Part shown: piece after piece, positions 1-4,601 of the stretch
Numbering within the stretch: the first letter of the stretch is position 1
How the letters are laid out: each line of letters opens with the position of its first letter
Assembly (NCBI GenBank): GCA_046091665.1
Contig: JBJTCD010000071.1
Coordinates: forward strand, 1-5,422
Direction: 5' to 3'
Length of the DNA: 5,422 nt
Source of the DNA: CAIUPE01 sp046091665
Lineage (GTDB): Bacteria > Pseudomonadota > Alphaproteobacteria > Rhizobiales > Beijerinckiaceae
The notes under the pieces: generated by a model
Databases searched by the model: none
Told to the model about the DNA's origin: nothing
What the model saw: only the letters and a program-made list of their open reading frames with translations
Made by a program: the position numbers and the translations under genes

Positions 1-215
1 GCGAAATCCGACTGAATTTCGAAAGCCTTATCGAGGGTCTTGGCACCAACGAGCTTTTCGACAACGGCTGAGCTCTGCTCAAAAGCCTTCTTCGAATAAT
101 CGGCGGTTTCGGTCGCAATGGCTTGAACATTCTTGGTGGTCGCGCCGAAGCTCTTCACCGCGAGATCAATGCCGTCTTTATTGAATTTCTGGAGATCTTC
201 AAATTGGTTAAACAT
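1..215 (-). CDS. Phasin family protein, N-terminal part (runs off the window)
   Basis: Phasins coat polyhydroxyalkanoate (PHB) granules in the cytoplasm, controlling granule number and size. My reading of the reverse strand gives 71 residues starting MFNQFEDLQKFNKDGIDLAV, followed by KSFGATTKNVQAIATETADY and an amphipathic helix (SKKAFEQSSAVVEKLVGAKT). This is typical of the alphaproteobacterial Phasin_2 family: no cysteine, rich in A, K, E, Q and T, all helical, with the pattern of aromatic and charged residues seen near phasin N termini. The ATG at 213-215 follows a purine-rich AAAGAGAG stretch, so the start is well supported. The C-terminal part lies outside the window; whole proteins of this family are usually about 110-160 residues. 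The gene diverges from the carboxypeptidase gene and has its own promoter with candidate operators. The family call is firm. Whether the protein binds PHB or is a phasin-like protein of another role cannot be told from this fragment. Confidence 0.88.
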   Translation of the reverse strand, partial: MFNQFEDLQKFNKDGIDLAVKSFGATTKNVQAIATETADYSKKAFEQSSAVVEKLVGAKTLDKAFEIQSDF

Positions 216-238
216 GGTTGTGTCTCTCTTTGTGGTGG

Positions 239-257
239 CCCCGACATCGGATCGGGG
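239..257 (-). other. GC-rich hairpin in the predicted phasin mRNA leader
   Basis: CCCCGA (239-244) and TCGGGG (252-257) form a perfect six-base-pair stem with a seven-base loop. It lies within the predicted 5' leader of the phasin transcript, between the expected start near 272 and the purine-rich ribosome binding region near 225-231. There is no following T-tract on either strand, so it is not an intrinsic terminator. A stable leader hairpin that leaves the ribosome binding site free could protect an abundant mRNA from decay; that role is inference. Confidence 0.35.
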
Positions 258-278
258 ACCGGGGGAATTCATGAGGCT

Positions 279-307
279 TTTGTATGCACTGCAATATAAT
301 TCGTCAA
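279..307 (-). promoter_or_regulatory. Sigma70-like promoter of the phasin gene
   Basis: On the reverse strand a -35 box TTGACG (307 to 302) is followed by a 17-base spacer and a -10 box TACAAA (284 to 279). Five of six -35 positions and four of six -10 positions match consensus, and the spacing is ideal. The expected transcription start is an A near 272, giving a leader of about 57 bases. A strong promoter fits phasins, which are often among the most abundant proteins in PHB-storing cells. The call rests on consensus matching only. Confidence 0.6.
285..294 (-). promoter_or_regulatory. Candidate PhaR-type operator, promoter-overlapping copy
   Basis: The top strand reads TGCACTGCAA, a match to TGCnnTGCAA that is repeated exactly 32 bases away at 317-326. 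This copy lies inside the spacer between the -35 and -10 boxes of the phasin promoter, where a bound protein would block RNA polymerase. PhaR, the PHB-sensing repressor of phasin genes, is known to bind TGC-rich sites. Assignment to PhaR is inference from motif composition and position. Confidence 0.42.
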
Positions 308-316
308 GTAAAATTG

Positions 317-326
317 TGCGATGCAA
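317..326 (-). promoter_or_regulatory. Candidate PhaR-type operator, upstream copy
   Basis: The top strand reads TGCGATGCAA, the second copy of the TGCnnTGCAA motif. It lies ten bases upstream of the -35 box of the phasin promoter. The 32-base offset from the first copy is close to three helical turns, so both copies would face the same side of the DNA and suit cooperative binding. The repeat is seen directly; the regulator is inferred. Confidence 0.4.
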
Positions 327-373
327 CAAATTCGACTTTCGATTAAATTTTCGTCAAATTTAACAAACACGTA

Positions 374-406
374 ACCGGTCACACTTAAGGTGCCCTCCCG
401 ACCGGT
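374..406. repeat. Paired ACCGGT palindromes in the phasin/carboxypeptidase intergenic region
   Basis: ACCGGTC (374-380) and GACCGGT (400-406) are perfect inverted copies separated by 19 bases. Each also contains the self-palindrome ACCGGT, and the two centres are 27 bases apart. The element lies 80-115 bases upstream of the carboxypeptidase start, a plausible place for a regulator of that gene. No T-tract follows, so it is not a standard terminator. The structure is seen directly; the function is unknown. Confidence 0.3.
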
Positions 407-474
407 GCCTTGTCCGTTTTGGCTTTTCGTGAGAAAAACCTGTGGCTCCGGAATCATGGGCCACGGCCCGGGGC

Positions 475-479
475 AGGAG
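475..479 (+). promoter_or_regulatory. Shine-Dalgarno sequence fixing the carboxypeptidase start
   Basis: AGGAG stands eight bases before the ATG at 488-490. No comparable site precedes the in-frame TTG at 410. This site, together with the signal peptide that begins directly at the ATG, selects 488 as the start. Confidence 0.75.
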
Positions 480-487
480 TGATAAGC

Positions 488-1849
488 ATGATGGGTTCGA
501 CGGTCGCCGCGCGGTTTGCGGCCCGGATTTTGGTGGGTTTTGCGCTTTTTGGCCTCGTTTCGACGGGAGCCGAAGGCGCATCAAAGTCAAAGGGAGGTGG
601 CTATGCCCCGCCCTATTCCGAATTGGTAGTTGATGCGCGGACGGGAAAAATCCTGCGCGCCGTGAATGCCGATCAGCCTCGCCATCCCGCTTCGATCACC
701 AAAGTGATGACGCTTTATCTCCTCTTCGAACAGCTCGAGGCGGGGAAAATGTCGCTCTCTACGCCAATCTGGATCTCGGAATGGGCTGCCCGTCAGTCGC
801 CCTCCAAGCTTGGTCTTTCACCTGGCGAAACGATCACCGTGGAAGACGCGATCAAGGCCCTTATCACACGGTCGGCCAATGACATCGCCGTCGCGGTCGC
901 CGAAGCCGTTGGCGGCAGCGAAAAAGATTTTGCCGATATGATGACGCAAAAGGCTCGTTCGATCGGAATGAAACGCACAGTCTACGCGAATGCGTCTGGT
1001 CTTCCCAATCCGCGCCAAGTCACAACCGCGCGCGATCTCATCGTCTTGGGCCGGTCAATCCAGAATCGCTTCCCGCGTTACTTTCAGTATTTTTCGATGC
1101 GCTCATTTGATTATGACGGTGCAACCATCGCCAATCACAATAAGCTCCTTGGCCGCGTTGATGGCGTCGATGGCATCAAAACAGGTTACACCGCGCGATC
1201 AGGATTTAATCTTCTGACATCGGTGCATAGTGATGGACGCTCGCTGCTTGCTGTGATTTTGGGAGGACGTTCCGGCAATTCGCGTGATCGTCGTATGGCC
1301 GAACTTGTTGATGCCTATATTGATGTTGCCTCGAATGGTGATGCCAAAGCGCCTGTAAAAACTGCAAAGGCGATTTCAACTTTGCCGACACCCGTTGATG
1401 TCGAGCGGCCCTCGTCTGATAATGAAGATGCTGCGGAAAGCCCAACGGCCTCGCTTTCATCGCAAGCGCAACCCGCAGTGAAAACAACTGAACCGCAATC
1501 AAAGCTTGTGTGGAAACCGGGCGCTGCACCCGCTCCTGCACCAAAAGCGATGAGCTATGCAGAGACACAAACGTCGGCCGCGCATTCACCATCAAATGGC
1601 ACTGAAAAAAGCTGGTGGATTCAAGTTGGAGTTGCCACCGACGAGAAGAAAGCAAAATCATTGATCGATGATCTCTCGGGACAATTGTCATCGATCTTGG
1701 GGGATGCGAAGCCTGCGATTGAAAAAGTTCAGGTCAAAGGCAAATCCATGTGGCGCACGCGTTTCACGCGCATGTCATTGGATGATGCGCAGACCGCTTG
1801 CGCGCTTGTGAAAAAACAGGGCGGCGCATGTTTCGCTTCACGGAGCTAA
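488..1849 (+). CDS. D-alanyl-D-alanine carboxypeptidase (PBP5-type, peptidase S11) with C-terminal SPOR domain
   Basis: This is a low-molecular-mass penicillin-binding protein that removes the terminal D-alanine from peptidoglycan pentapeptides in the periplasm, limiting cross-linking. The 453-residue protein begins with a signal peptide (basic AARFAAR, hydrophobic core at about 14-26, likely cleavage near residues 28-31). The three catalytic motifs are intact: SxxK as S69-I-T-K72 in HPASITK, SxN as S129-A-N131, and KTG at 231-233 in GIKTGYT. The transpeptidase-like domain covers about residues 40-285. A low-complexity Ala/Pro/Ser/Thr-rich linker follows (about 290-370). Residues about 374-453 (WWIQVGVATDEKKAKSLIDD onward) match a SPOR domain, which binds denuded glycan strands, often at division sites. 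The SPOR domain replaces the membrane-anchoring helix of PBP5/DacA, a layout common in alphaproteobacteria. An in-frame TTG at 410 would add 26 residues before the signal peptide and is less likely. The gene converges on the J-protein gene. Family assignment is very secure; the exact paralogue (dacA/dacC/dacF) is not resolved. Confidence 0.95.
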   Translation: MMGSTVAARFAARILVGFALFGLVSTGAEGASKSKGGGYAPPYSELVVDARTGKILRAVNADQPRHPASITKVMTLYLLFEQLEAGKMSLSTPIWISEWAARQSPSKLGLSPGETITVEDAIKALITRSANDIAVAVAEAVGGSEKDFADMMTQKARSIGMKRTVYANASGLPNPRQVTTARDLIVLGRSIQNRFPRYFQYFSMRSFDYDGATIANHNKLLGRVDGVDGIKTGYTARSGFNLLTSVHSDGRSLLAVILGGRSGNSRDRRMAELVDAYIDVASNGDAKAPVKTAKAISTLPTPVDVERPSSDNEDAAESPTASLSSQAQPAVKTTEPQSKLVWKPGAAPAPAPKAMSYAETQTSAAHSPSNGTEKSWWIQVGVATDEKKAKSLIDDLSGQLSSILGDAKPAIEKVQVKGKSMWRTRFTRMSLDDAQTACALVKKQGGACFASRS

Positions 1850-1876
1850 TCAGAGCGCTCGCGTAACTCGGGGACA

Positions 1877-2569
1877 TCAGCGATGGCGGTTCAAGAGCAC
1901 ATCTCGGGCCATATTGATGCGGGTCGCCAACCAAGTGGTTCCCCCTTGGTCGGGATGCAGCTTTCTGAGCAACGCCCGATGCGCCTCGCGGATTTGATCT
2001 TCGCTCGCGCCCATCTCAATCCCCAAGACTTCGTAAGCTTCCTGCTCGGTCATCGCGGACGTCGCGGCCGAACGGCGTTGCCGCGAATGCGCGTGACCCT
2101 CCGCTGTCTCACGCCAACCGGGAAGCCTGCGGTCCAAATAGGTTTGAAATAAATTATAGCCTGCAGGATCAGCGTCCGAGAGCGCATTCAACAATCGAAA
2201 CAAATCATCGCGTTCAAGCGTGTTCAACGTGCGCCCTACAAAAGGACCGCCAATCACCTGGCCATCAAAAGAACCATCGCCCGCGTTTGTGAGATCAAGC
2301 CACGCGGTGCGTAGTGATTGTTGAGATGCATTCGGTTGATACCAAGGCAATATCGGAATTCTTACACCGAGTAGCCATCCCCCCAAACCACCGAGCAAAA
2401 GCGCGGCATCAATTCGACCTTTGAAAACAAGAAGGGCTGCTGCGGCGAAAGACGCATAACCACCAATTTTGCGGCCATAACGTTTCAGCATTCCCGGATC
2501 AACTTTGATATAGGATTTGGCAAGCCACAAAACCAAAGCCAGTGCCAGTAAACCAAGAATAACGGGCAC
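1877..2569 (-). CDS. Membrane-anchored J-domain protein of the Tim14/Pam18-like type
   Basis: A J-domain co-chaperone that should stimulate the ATPase of a cytoplasmic Hsp70 (DnaK) at the inner membrane. The 230-residue protein has a hydrophobic N-terminal helix (about 2-18) and a second hydrophobic stretch (about 36-69, probably two short helices). A soluble middle part (about 85-155) carries the pattern FDGQVIGGPFVGRTL followed by YLDRRLPGW. The C-terminal J domain (about 174-230) has EAYEVLGIEMGASEDQI and the essential HPD triad at 205-207 in LRKLHPDQGG, and ends in ARDVLLN. The J domain at the extreme C terminus behind a membrane anchor, and HPDQGG followed by xxLATRIN, resemble mitochondrial Tim14/Pam18 and its alphaproteobacterial relatives rather than DnaJ. 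No Gly/Phe region or zinc finger is present. The start is GTG (2567-2569), supported by an ideal AAGGAG. The gene is probably last in a unit with the rhodanese and DUF1489 genes, behind an internal terminator-like hairpin. The substrate is unknown. Confidence 0.9.
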   Translation of the reverse strand: MPVILGLLALALVLWLAKSYIKVDPGMLKRYGRKIGGYASFAAAALLVFKGRIDAALLLGGLGGWLLGVRIPILPWYQPNASQQSLRTAWLDLTNAGDGSFDGQVIGGPFVGRTLNTLERDDLFRLLNALSDADPAGYNLFQTYLDRRLPGWRETAEGHAHSRQRRSAATSAMTEQEAYEVLGIEMGASEDQIREAHRALLRKLHPDQGGTTWLATRINMARDVLLNRHR

Positions 2570-2576
2570 TGCGGGA

Positions 2577-2582
2577 CTCCTT
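2577..2582 (-). promoter_or_regulatory. Shine-Dalgarno sequence of the J-protein gene
   Basis: The reverse strand reads AAGGAG, seven bases before a GTG start (2567-2569). It is the strongest ribosome binding site in the window and fixes the GTG as the start. It directly follows the T-tract of the terminator-like hairpin. Confidence 0.8.
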
Positions 2583-2611
2583 AAAAAAACATCCGCGTGG
2601 ACGCGGGATGT
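2583..2611 (-). terminator. Intrinsic terminator-like hairpin between DUF1489 and the J-protein gene
   Basis: On the reverse strand, ACATCCCGCG pairs with CGCGGATGT around a short loop (arms 2611-2602 and 2597-2589; loop TCCA; one extra C bulged in the left arm). It is followed at once by a run of seven T (2589-2583). A GC-rich stem plus T-tract is the classic Rho-independent form. The stem begins about seven bases after the DUF1489 stop codon and the T-tract ends at the AAGGAG of the next gene. It probably gives partial termination or a protected 3' end, since the J-protein gene has little room for its own promoter. Confidence 0.72.
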
Positions 2612-2617
2612 AGGATC

Positions 2618-3055
2618 TTACAACAAACCCAATTCGGCCAATTCGCGACGCATTGTCTCAGGCATATCTTTAGAAAATTTTCCAACTTTTTTCAGGTCGC
2701 GTGGCGCCGACTTTTCCTCAAGATAGCGCCAGCCCTGAAACGGACGCATCGCGCGCGGCTCGACGGTGATCACTTTTTGCTCAAGCACAATTGCACAACG
2801 TGAAATTCCGTCGCTGCCTATCACTTGCCGCAAATCGAGAATGGTCTGCCGGCACGAAATCATGCCTTTGATAACCCAATAGAGCGACCCACCGGCGAGA
2901 ATATCCTCGACGCGTTTGGGCATCATGCGGGTCGTATGGACCTGCTCATCGACCTCTCTACGGCGGCGACGCTCAGCCGAGGTTTCGGCAATCCAGCCTT
3001 CGAGTTCGGCAATTGACTCGCAGCCGACACAGAGTTTGACGAGATGAAGAGACAT
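2618..3055 (-). CDS. DUF1489 family protein
   Basis: A 145-residue soluble protein with no signal peptide or membrane helix. It begins MSLHLVKLCVGCES, matching the conserved opening of DUF1489 proteins (LHLxKLCVG). Other family-like stretches are SLYWVIKGMISCRQ (57-70) and MRPFQGWRYLE with the nearby APRDL (103-121). The length is usual for the family, which is widespread in alphaproteobacteria and has no established biochemical role. Four cysteines occur at 9, 12, 68 and 87; the first two form a CxxC that may not be general in the family, so a redox or metal role can be raised but not shown. The ATG at 3053-3055 is preceded by AGAGAG. The rhodanese gene ends 62 bases upstream on the same strand, so the two are probably co-transcribed, and a terminator-like hairpin follows directly. 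Family call firm, function unknown. Confidence 0.85.
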   Translation of the reverse strand: MSLHLVKLCVGCESIAELEGWIAETSAERRRRREVDEQVHTTRMMPKRVEDILAGGSLYWVIKGMISCRQTILDLRQVIGSDGISRCAIVLEQKVITVEPRAMRPFQGWRYLEEKSAPRDLKKVGKFSKDMPETMRRELAELGLL

Positions 3056-3117
3056 GAATTCTCTCTAGCGACAGGACCGCAGCGGTTCCACCCCGCGCGA
3101 TGTCTTAGGCGAAGATA

Positions 3118-3513
3118 TCAACTGCTGACGACAGGTGCGCCCGATTTTTTCCATGCGGAAAAGCCGCCATCTATATGGGCGACGGGCTTCAAGCCCATAT
3201 CCTGCGCGGCTTTTGCGGCTAAGGCTGAGCGCCAGCCGCCCCCACAGAAAAAGACAAAGCGTTTGTCGTCGGCAAAAATCGGCTTGTGATAGGGGCTCTC
3301 GGGATCGATCCAGAATTCCAACATGCCACGCGGGCAATGAAACGCGCCCGGCATTTTGCCTTCGCGCTCGAGTTCGCGCGGGTCGCGTAAATCCACCATC
3401 ACGACCTCGGGATCGGCAAGTAACCCCTGTGCCTCGGTGACAGAGAGTGTGGTGATTTCCTTTGTCGCGTCATCGACAAGCGCTTTATAGCCTTTGGTGA
3501 TGGTCTGCGGCAT
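3118..3513 (-). CDS. Single-domain rhodanese-like sulfurtransferase
   Basis: A 131-residue cytoplasmic protein of one rhodanese domain. Such proteins carry sulfur as a persulfide on an active-site cysteine and pass it to thiol or cyanide acceptors. The active-site loop is C90-GGGWRS, which fits the CxxGxR pattern, so the protein should be catalytically competent. Other hallmarks are VVMVDLRDPRELEREGKMPG (38-56, the strand and CH2A-like motif), AFHCPRGMLEFWIDP (with a second cysteine at 60), and HIDGGFSAWKKSG (113-125) near the end. The MPQTITKGYKAL start at 3511-3513 is chosen because homologues generally begin near KGYKAL. A GTG at 3565-3567 would add 18 residues that look unlike the family. 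The ribosome binding site is weak (GGGGA about ten bases before the ATG). The gene heads the probable leftward unit and diverges from the DUF599 gene across 79 bases. The physiological acceptor is unknown. Confidence 0.92.
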   Translation of the reverse strand: MPQTITKGYKALVDDATKEITTLSVTEAQGLLADPEVVMVDLRDPRELEREGKMPGAFHCPRGMLEFWIDPESPYHKPIFADDKRFVFFCGGGWRSALAAKAAQDMGLKPVAHIDGGFSAWKKSGAPVVSS

Positions 3514-3554
3514 GGTCCCGATTTCCCCGAAAGCGACGATTTCTTTATGTTGCC

Positions 3555-3565
3555 GCTTGCGAAGC
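3555..3565. repeat. Small dyad in the rhodanese/DUF599 divergent intergenic region
   Basis: GCTT-GCG-AAGC is a perfect four-base dyad with a three-base centre. Outer TTG (3550-3552) and CAA (3567-3569) extend it with a one-base asymmetry. It sits in the 79-base gap between two divergent genes, where a shared operator could act. Neither strand shows a convincing -35/-10 pair around it. It is short enough to be chance. Confidence 0.2.
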
Positions 3566-3592
3566 ACAAATCAACCGGGCGATAGTTGCGCC

Positions 3593-4297
3593 ATGACCGA
3601 TTTCACGCATTTCGATGCTTTGGCCTTTGGGACATTTTGTCTCGCCTGGCTCTTATACCACCATTATGTCGAACATCCGCGCGCGGGCGAGCAAAGCCTC
3701 AACGGTCTCATGGATCGTTATCGCGCGCGCTGGATCAAACAAATGGAGCAGCGCGAAGAGCGGATCTTCGATACGCAGGTGCTTGCGGGTCTTCAAAACG
3801 GAACCGCCTTTTTCGCGTCTACATCGATCTTCGCATTCGGTGGTGCTTTCGCACTTATTCGCGCAGCCGATGATGTTTTAAAAATCTTCTCCGATCTTCC
3901 GCTTGGCATCATGACCACACGCACGATGTGGGAGATCAAAGTCTCTGGCCTCGCTTTGATTTTCGTTTATGCGTTTTTCAAATTTGCTTGGTCCTATCGG
4001 TTGTTCAATTACGCAGCGATTTTATTAGGCGCGGCGCCTGCCGCTGATCGTGGCTCAACGCTTGATCGATCTCAGCACGCTGAGGCTTTGACTGCGGTCA
4101 TCACCGATGCGGGCCGTGAATTTAATCGTGGTCAGCGTGCCTTCTTTTTTGCGCTCGCTTATGTTGGCTGGTTTGTTTCGCCTGTGGCTTTGATCATCAC
4201 GACGCTTGCAGCACTTATTGCAATGTTACAAAGGCAATTTCGATCACGCGCCCATGCGGCAATCAAAGCGCTTGCCGCTTATGATGAAACACATTAA
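3593..4297 (+). CDS. DUF599 family membrane protein
   Basis: A 234-residue inner-membrane protein. Hydrophobic segments lie at about 8-24, 67-90, 113-131 and 184-212, giving four likely transmembrane helices. The soluble stretch between the first two (about 26-65) carries SLNGLMDRYRARWIKQM and ends in REERIFDTQVLAGLQNGTAF, a pattern typical of DUF599 proteins. The segment WSYRLFNYAAILLGAAP after helix three is also family-like. No enzymatic motif is recognisable, and the family has no established function. The ATG at 3593 is chosen: an upstream in-frame ATG at 3494 would add 33 residues, overlap the divergent rhodanese gene and place a non-family extension before helix one. No clear Shine-Dalgarno sequence precedes 3593. 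The DUF3253 gene follows after 12 bases and is almost certainly co-transcribed. Family call good, role unknown. Confidence 0.87.
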   Translation: MTDFTHFDALAFGTFCLAWLLYHHYVEHPRAGEQSLNGLMDRYRARWIKQMEQREERIFDTQVLAGLQNGTAFFASTSIFAFGGAFALIRAADDVLKIFSDLPLGIMTTRTMWEIKVSGLALIFVYAFFKFAWSYRLFNYAAILLGAAPAADRGSTLDRSQHAEALTAVITDAGREFNRGQRAFFFALAYVGWFVSPVALIITTLAALIAMLQRQFRSRAHAAIKALAAYDETH

Positions 4298-4309
4298 GCG
4301 CGCATAACA

Positions 4310-4591
4310 ATGAATAACTTCGCTTCAGAAACAATCGCCGAGCGATTGCGCGAAACCCTCCTTGATCTCGCAACAGCGCGTGGTGCGGGCAAAACATTTT
4401 GCCCATCAGAAGCGGCGCGTTTGATTGGCGGCTCTCATCCCGATGGATGGGGTCCTTTGATGACACCTGTGCGCCGCGAAGCGATTGCGCTGGCCGATGA
4501 AGGACGCATCGTCATTTATCGCAAAGGCAAGCCCGTTGATCCGCATGATTTCAAAGGCGTCTATCGAATCGGGTTGCCTTATTCTGATTAG
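4310..4591 (+). CDS. DUF3253 family small protein, probable winged helix
   Basis: A 93-residue soluble protein. Its order of elements is a first helix (ETIAERLRETLLDLATARGA), then KTFCPSEAARLIGG, a helix PLMTPVRREAIALADEGRI, and a two-strand wing (IVIYRKGKPVDPHDFKGVYR) ending in IGLP. This matches DUF3253, whose members look like compact winged-helix domains. CPSEAAR and the RKGKPVDP wing are its most recognisable parts. Whether it binds DNA, RNA or protein is unknown. It starts 12 bases after the DUF599 stop codon with no Shine-Dalgarno sequence of its own, so translation is probably coupled to the upstream gene. It ends only 10 bases from the stop codon of the convergent YdcF-like gene. Confidence 0.85.
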   Translation: MNNFASETIAERLRETLLDLATARGAGKTFCPSEAARLIGGSHPDGWGPLMTPVRREAIALADEGRIVIYRKGKPVDPHDFKGVYRIGLPYSD

Positions 4592-4601
4592 ATCACGCTG
4601 T

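Noticed and set aside
331..359. Possible forward promoter (TTCGAC, 17 bases, TCAAAT) for the carboxypeptidase
   Set aside because: The -35 box matches consensus at only two positions, so it is too weak to annotate.
423..437. TTTTC-GTGA-GAAAA dyad before the carboxypeptidase, considered as a terminator or operator
   Set aside because: The stem is only five mostly A/T pairs with no suitable T-tract and is easily explained by chance.
410..487. Upstream in-frame TTG start adding 26 residues to the carboxypeptidase
   Set aside because: It has no ribosome binding site and would bury the signal peptide; the ATG at 488 has AGGAG eight bases before it.
1206..1691. 161-codon reverse-strand open frame inside the carboxypeptidase gene
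   Set aside because: It lies wholly inside a gene with intact catalytic motifs, and its translation (rich in H, Q, R and S) resembles no known family.
1883..2152. 89-codon forward open frame opposite the J domain
   Set aside because: The reverse strand carries the HPD-containing J domain in an intact reading frame; the forward frame has no recognisable features.
3514..3567. GTG start extending the rhodanese by 18 residues
   Set aside because: Homologues normally begin near KGYKAL; the extension is basic and unlike the family, though the ATG at 3513 has only a weak ribosome binding site.
3494..3592. Upstream ATG start extending the DUF599 protein by 33 residues
   Set aside because: It overlaps the well-supported rhodanese gene on the other strand and the added residues do not look like the family.
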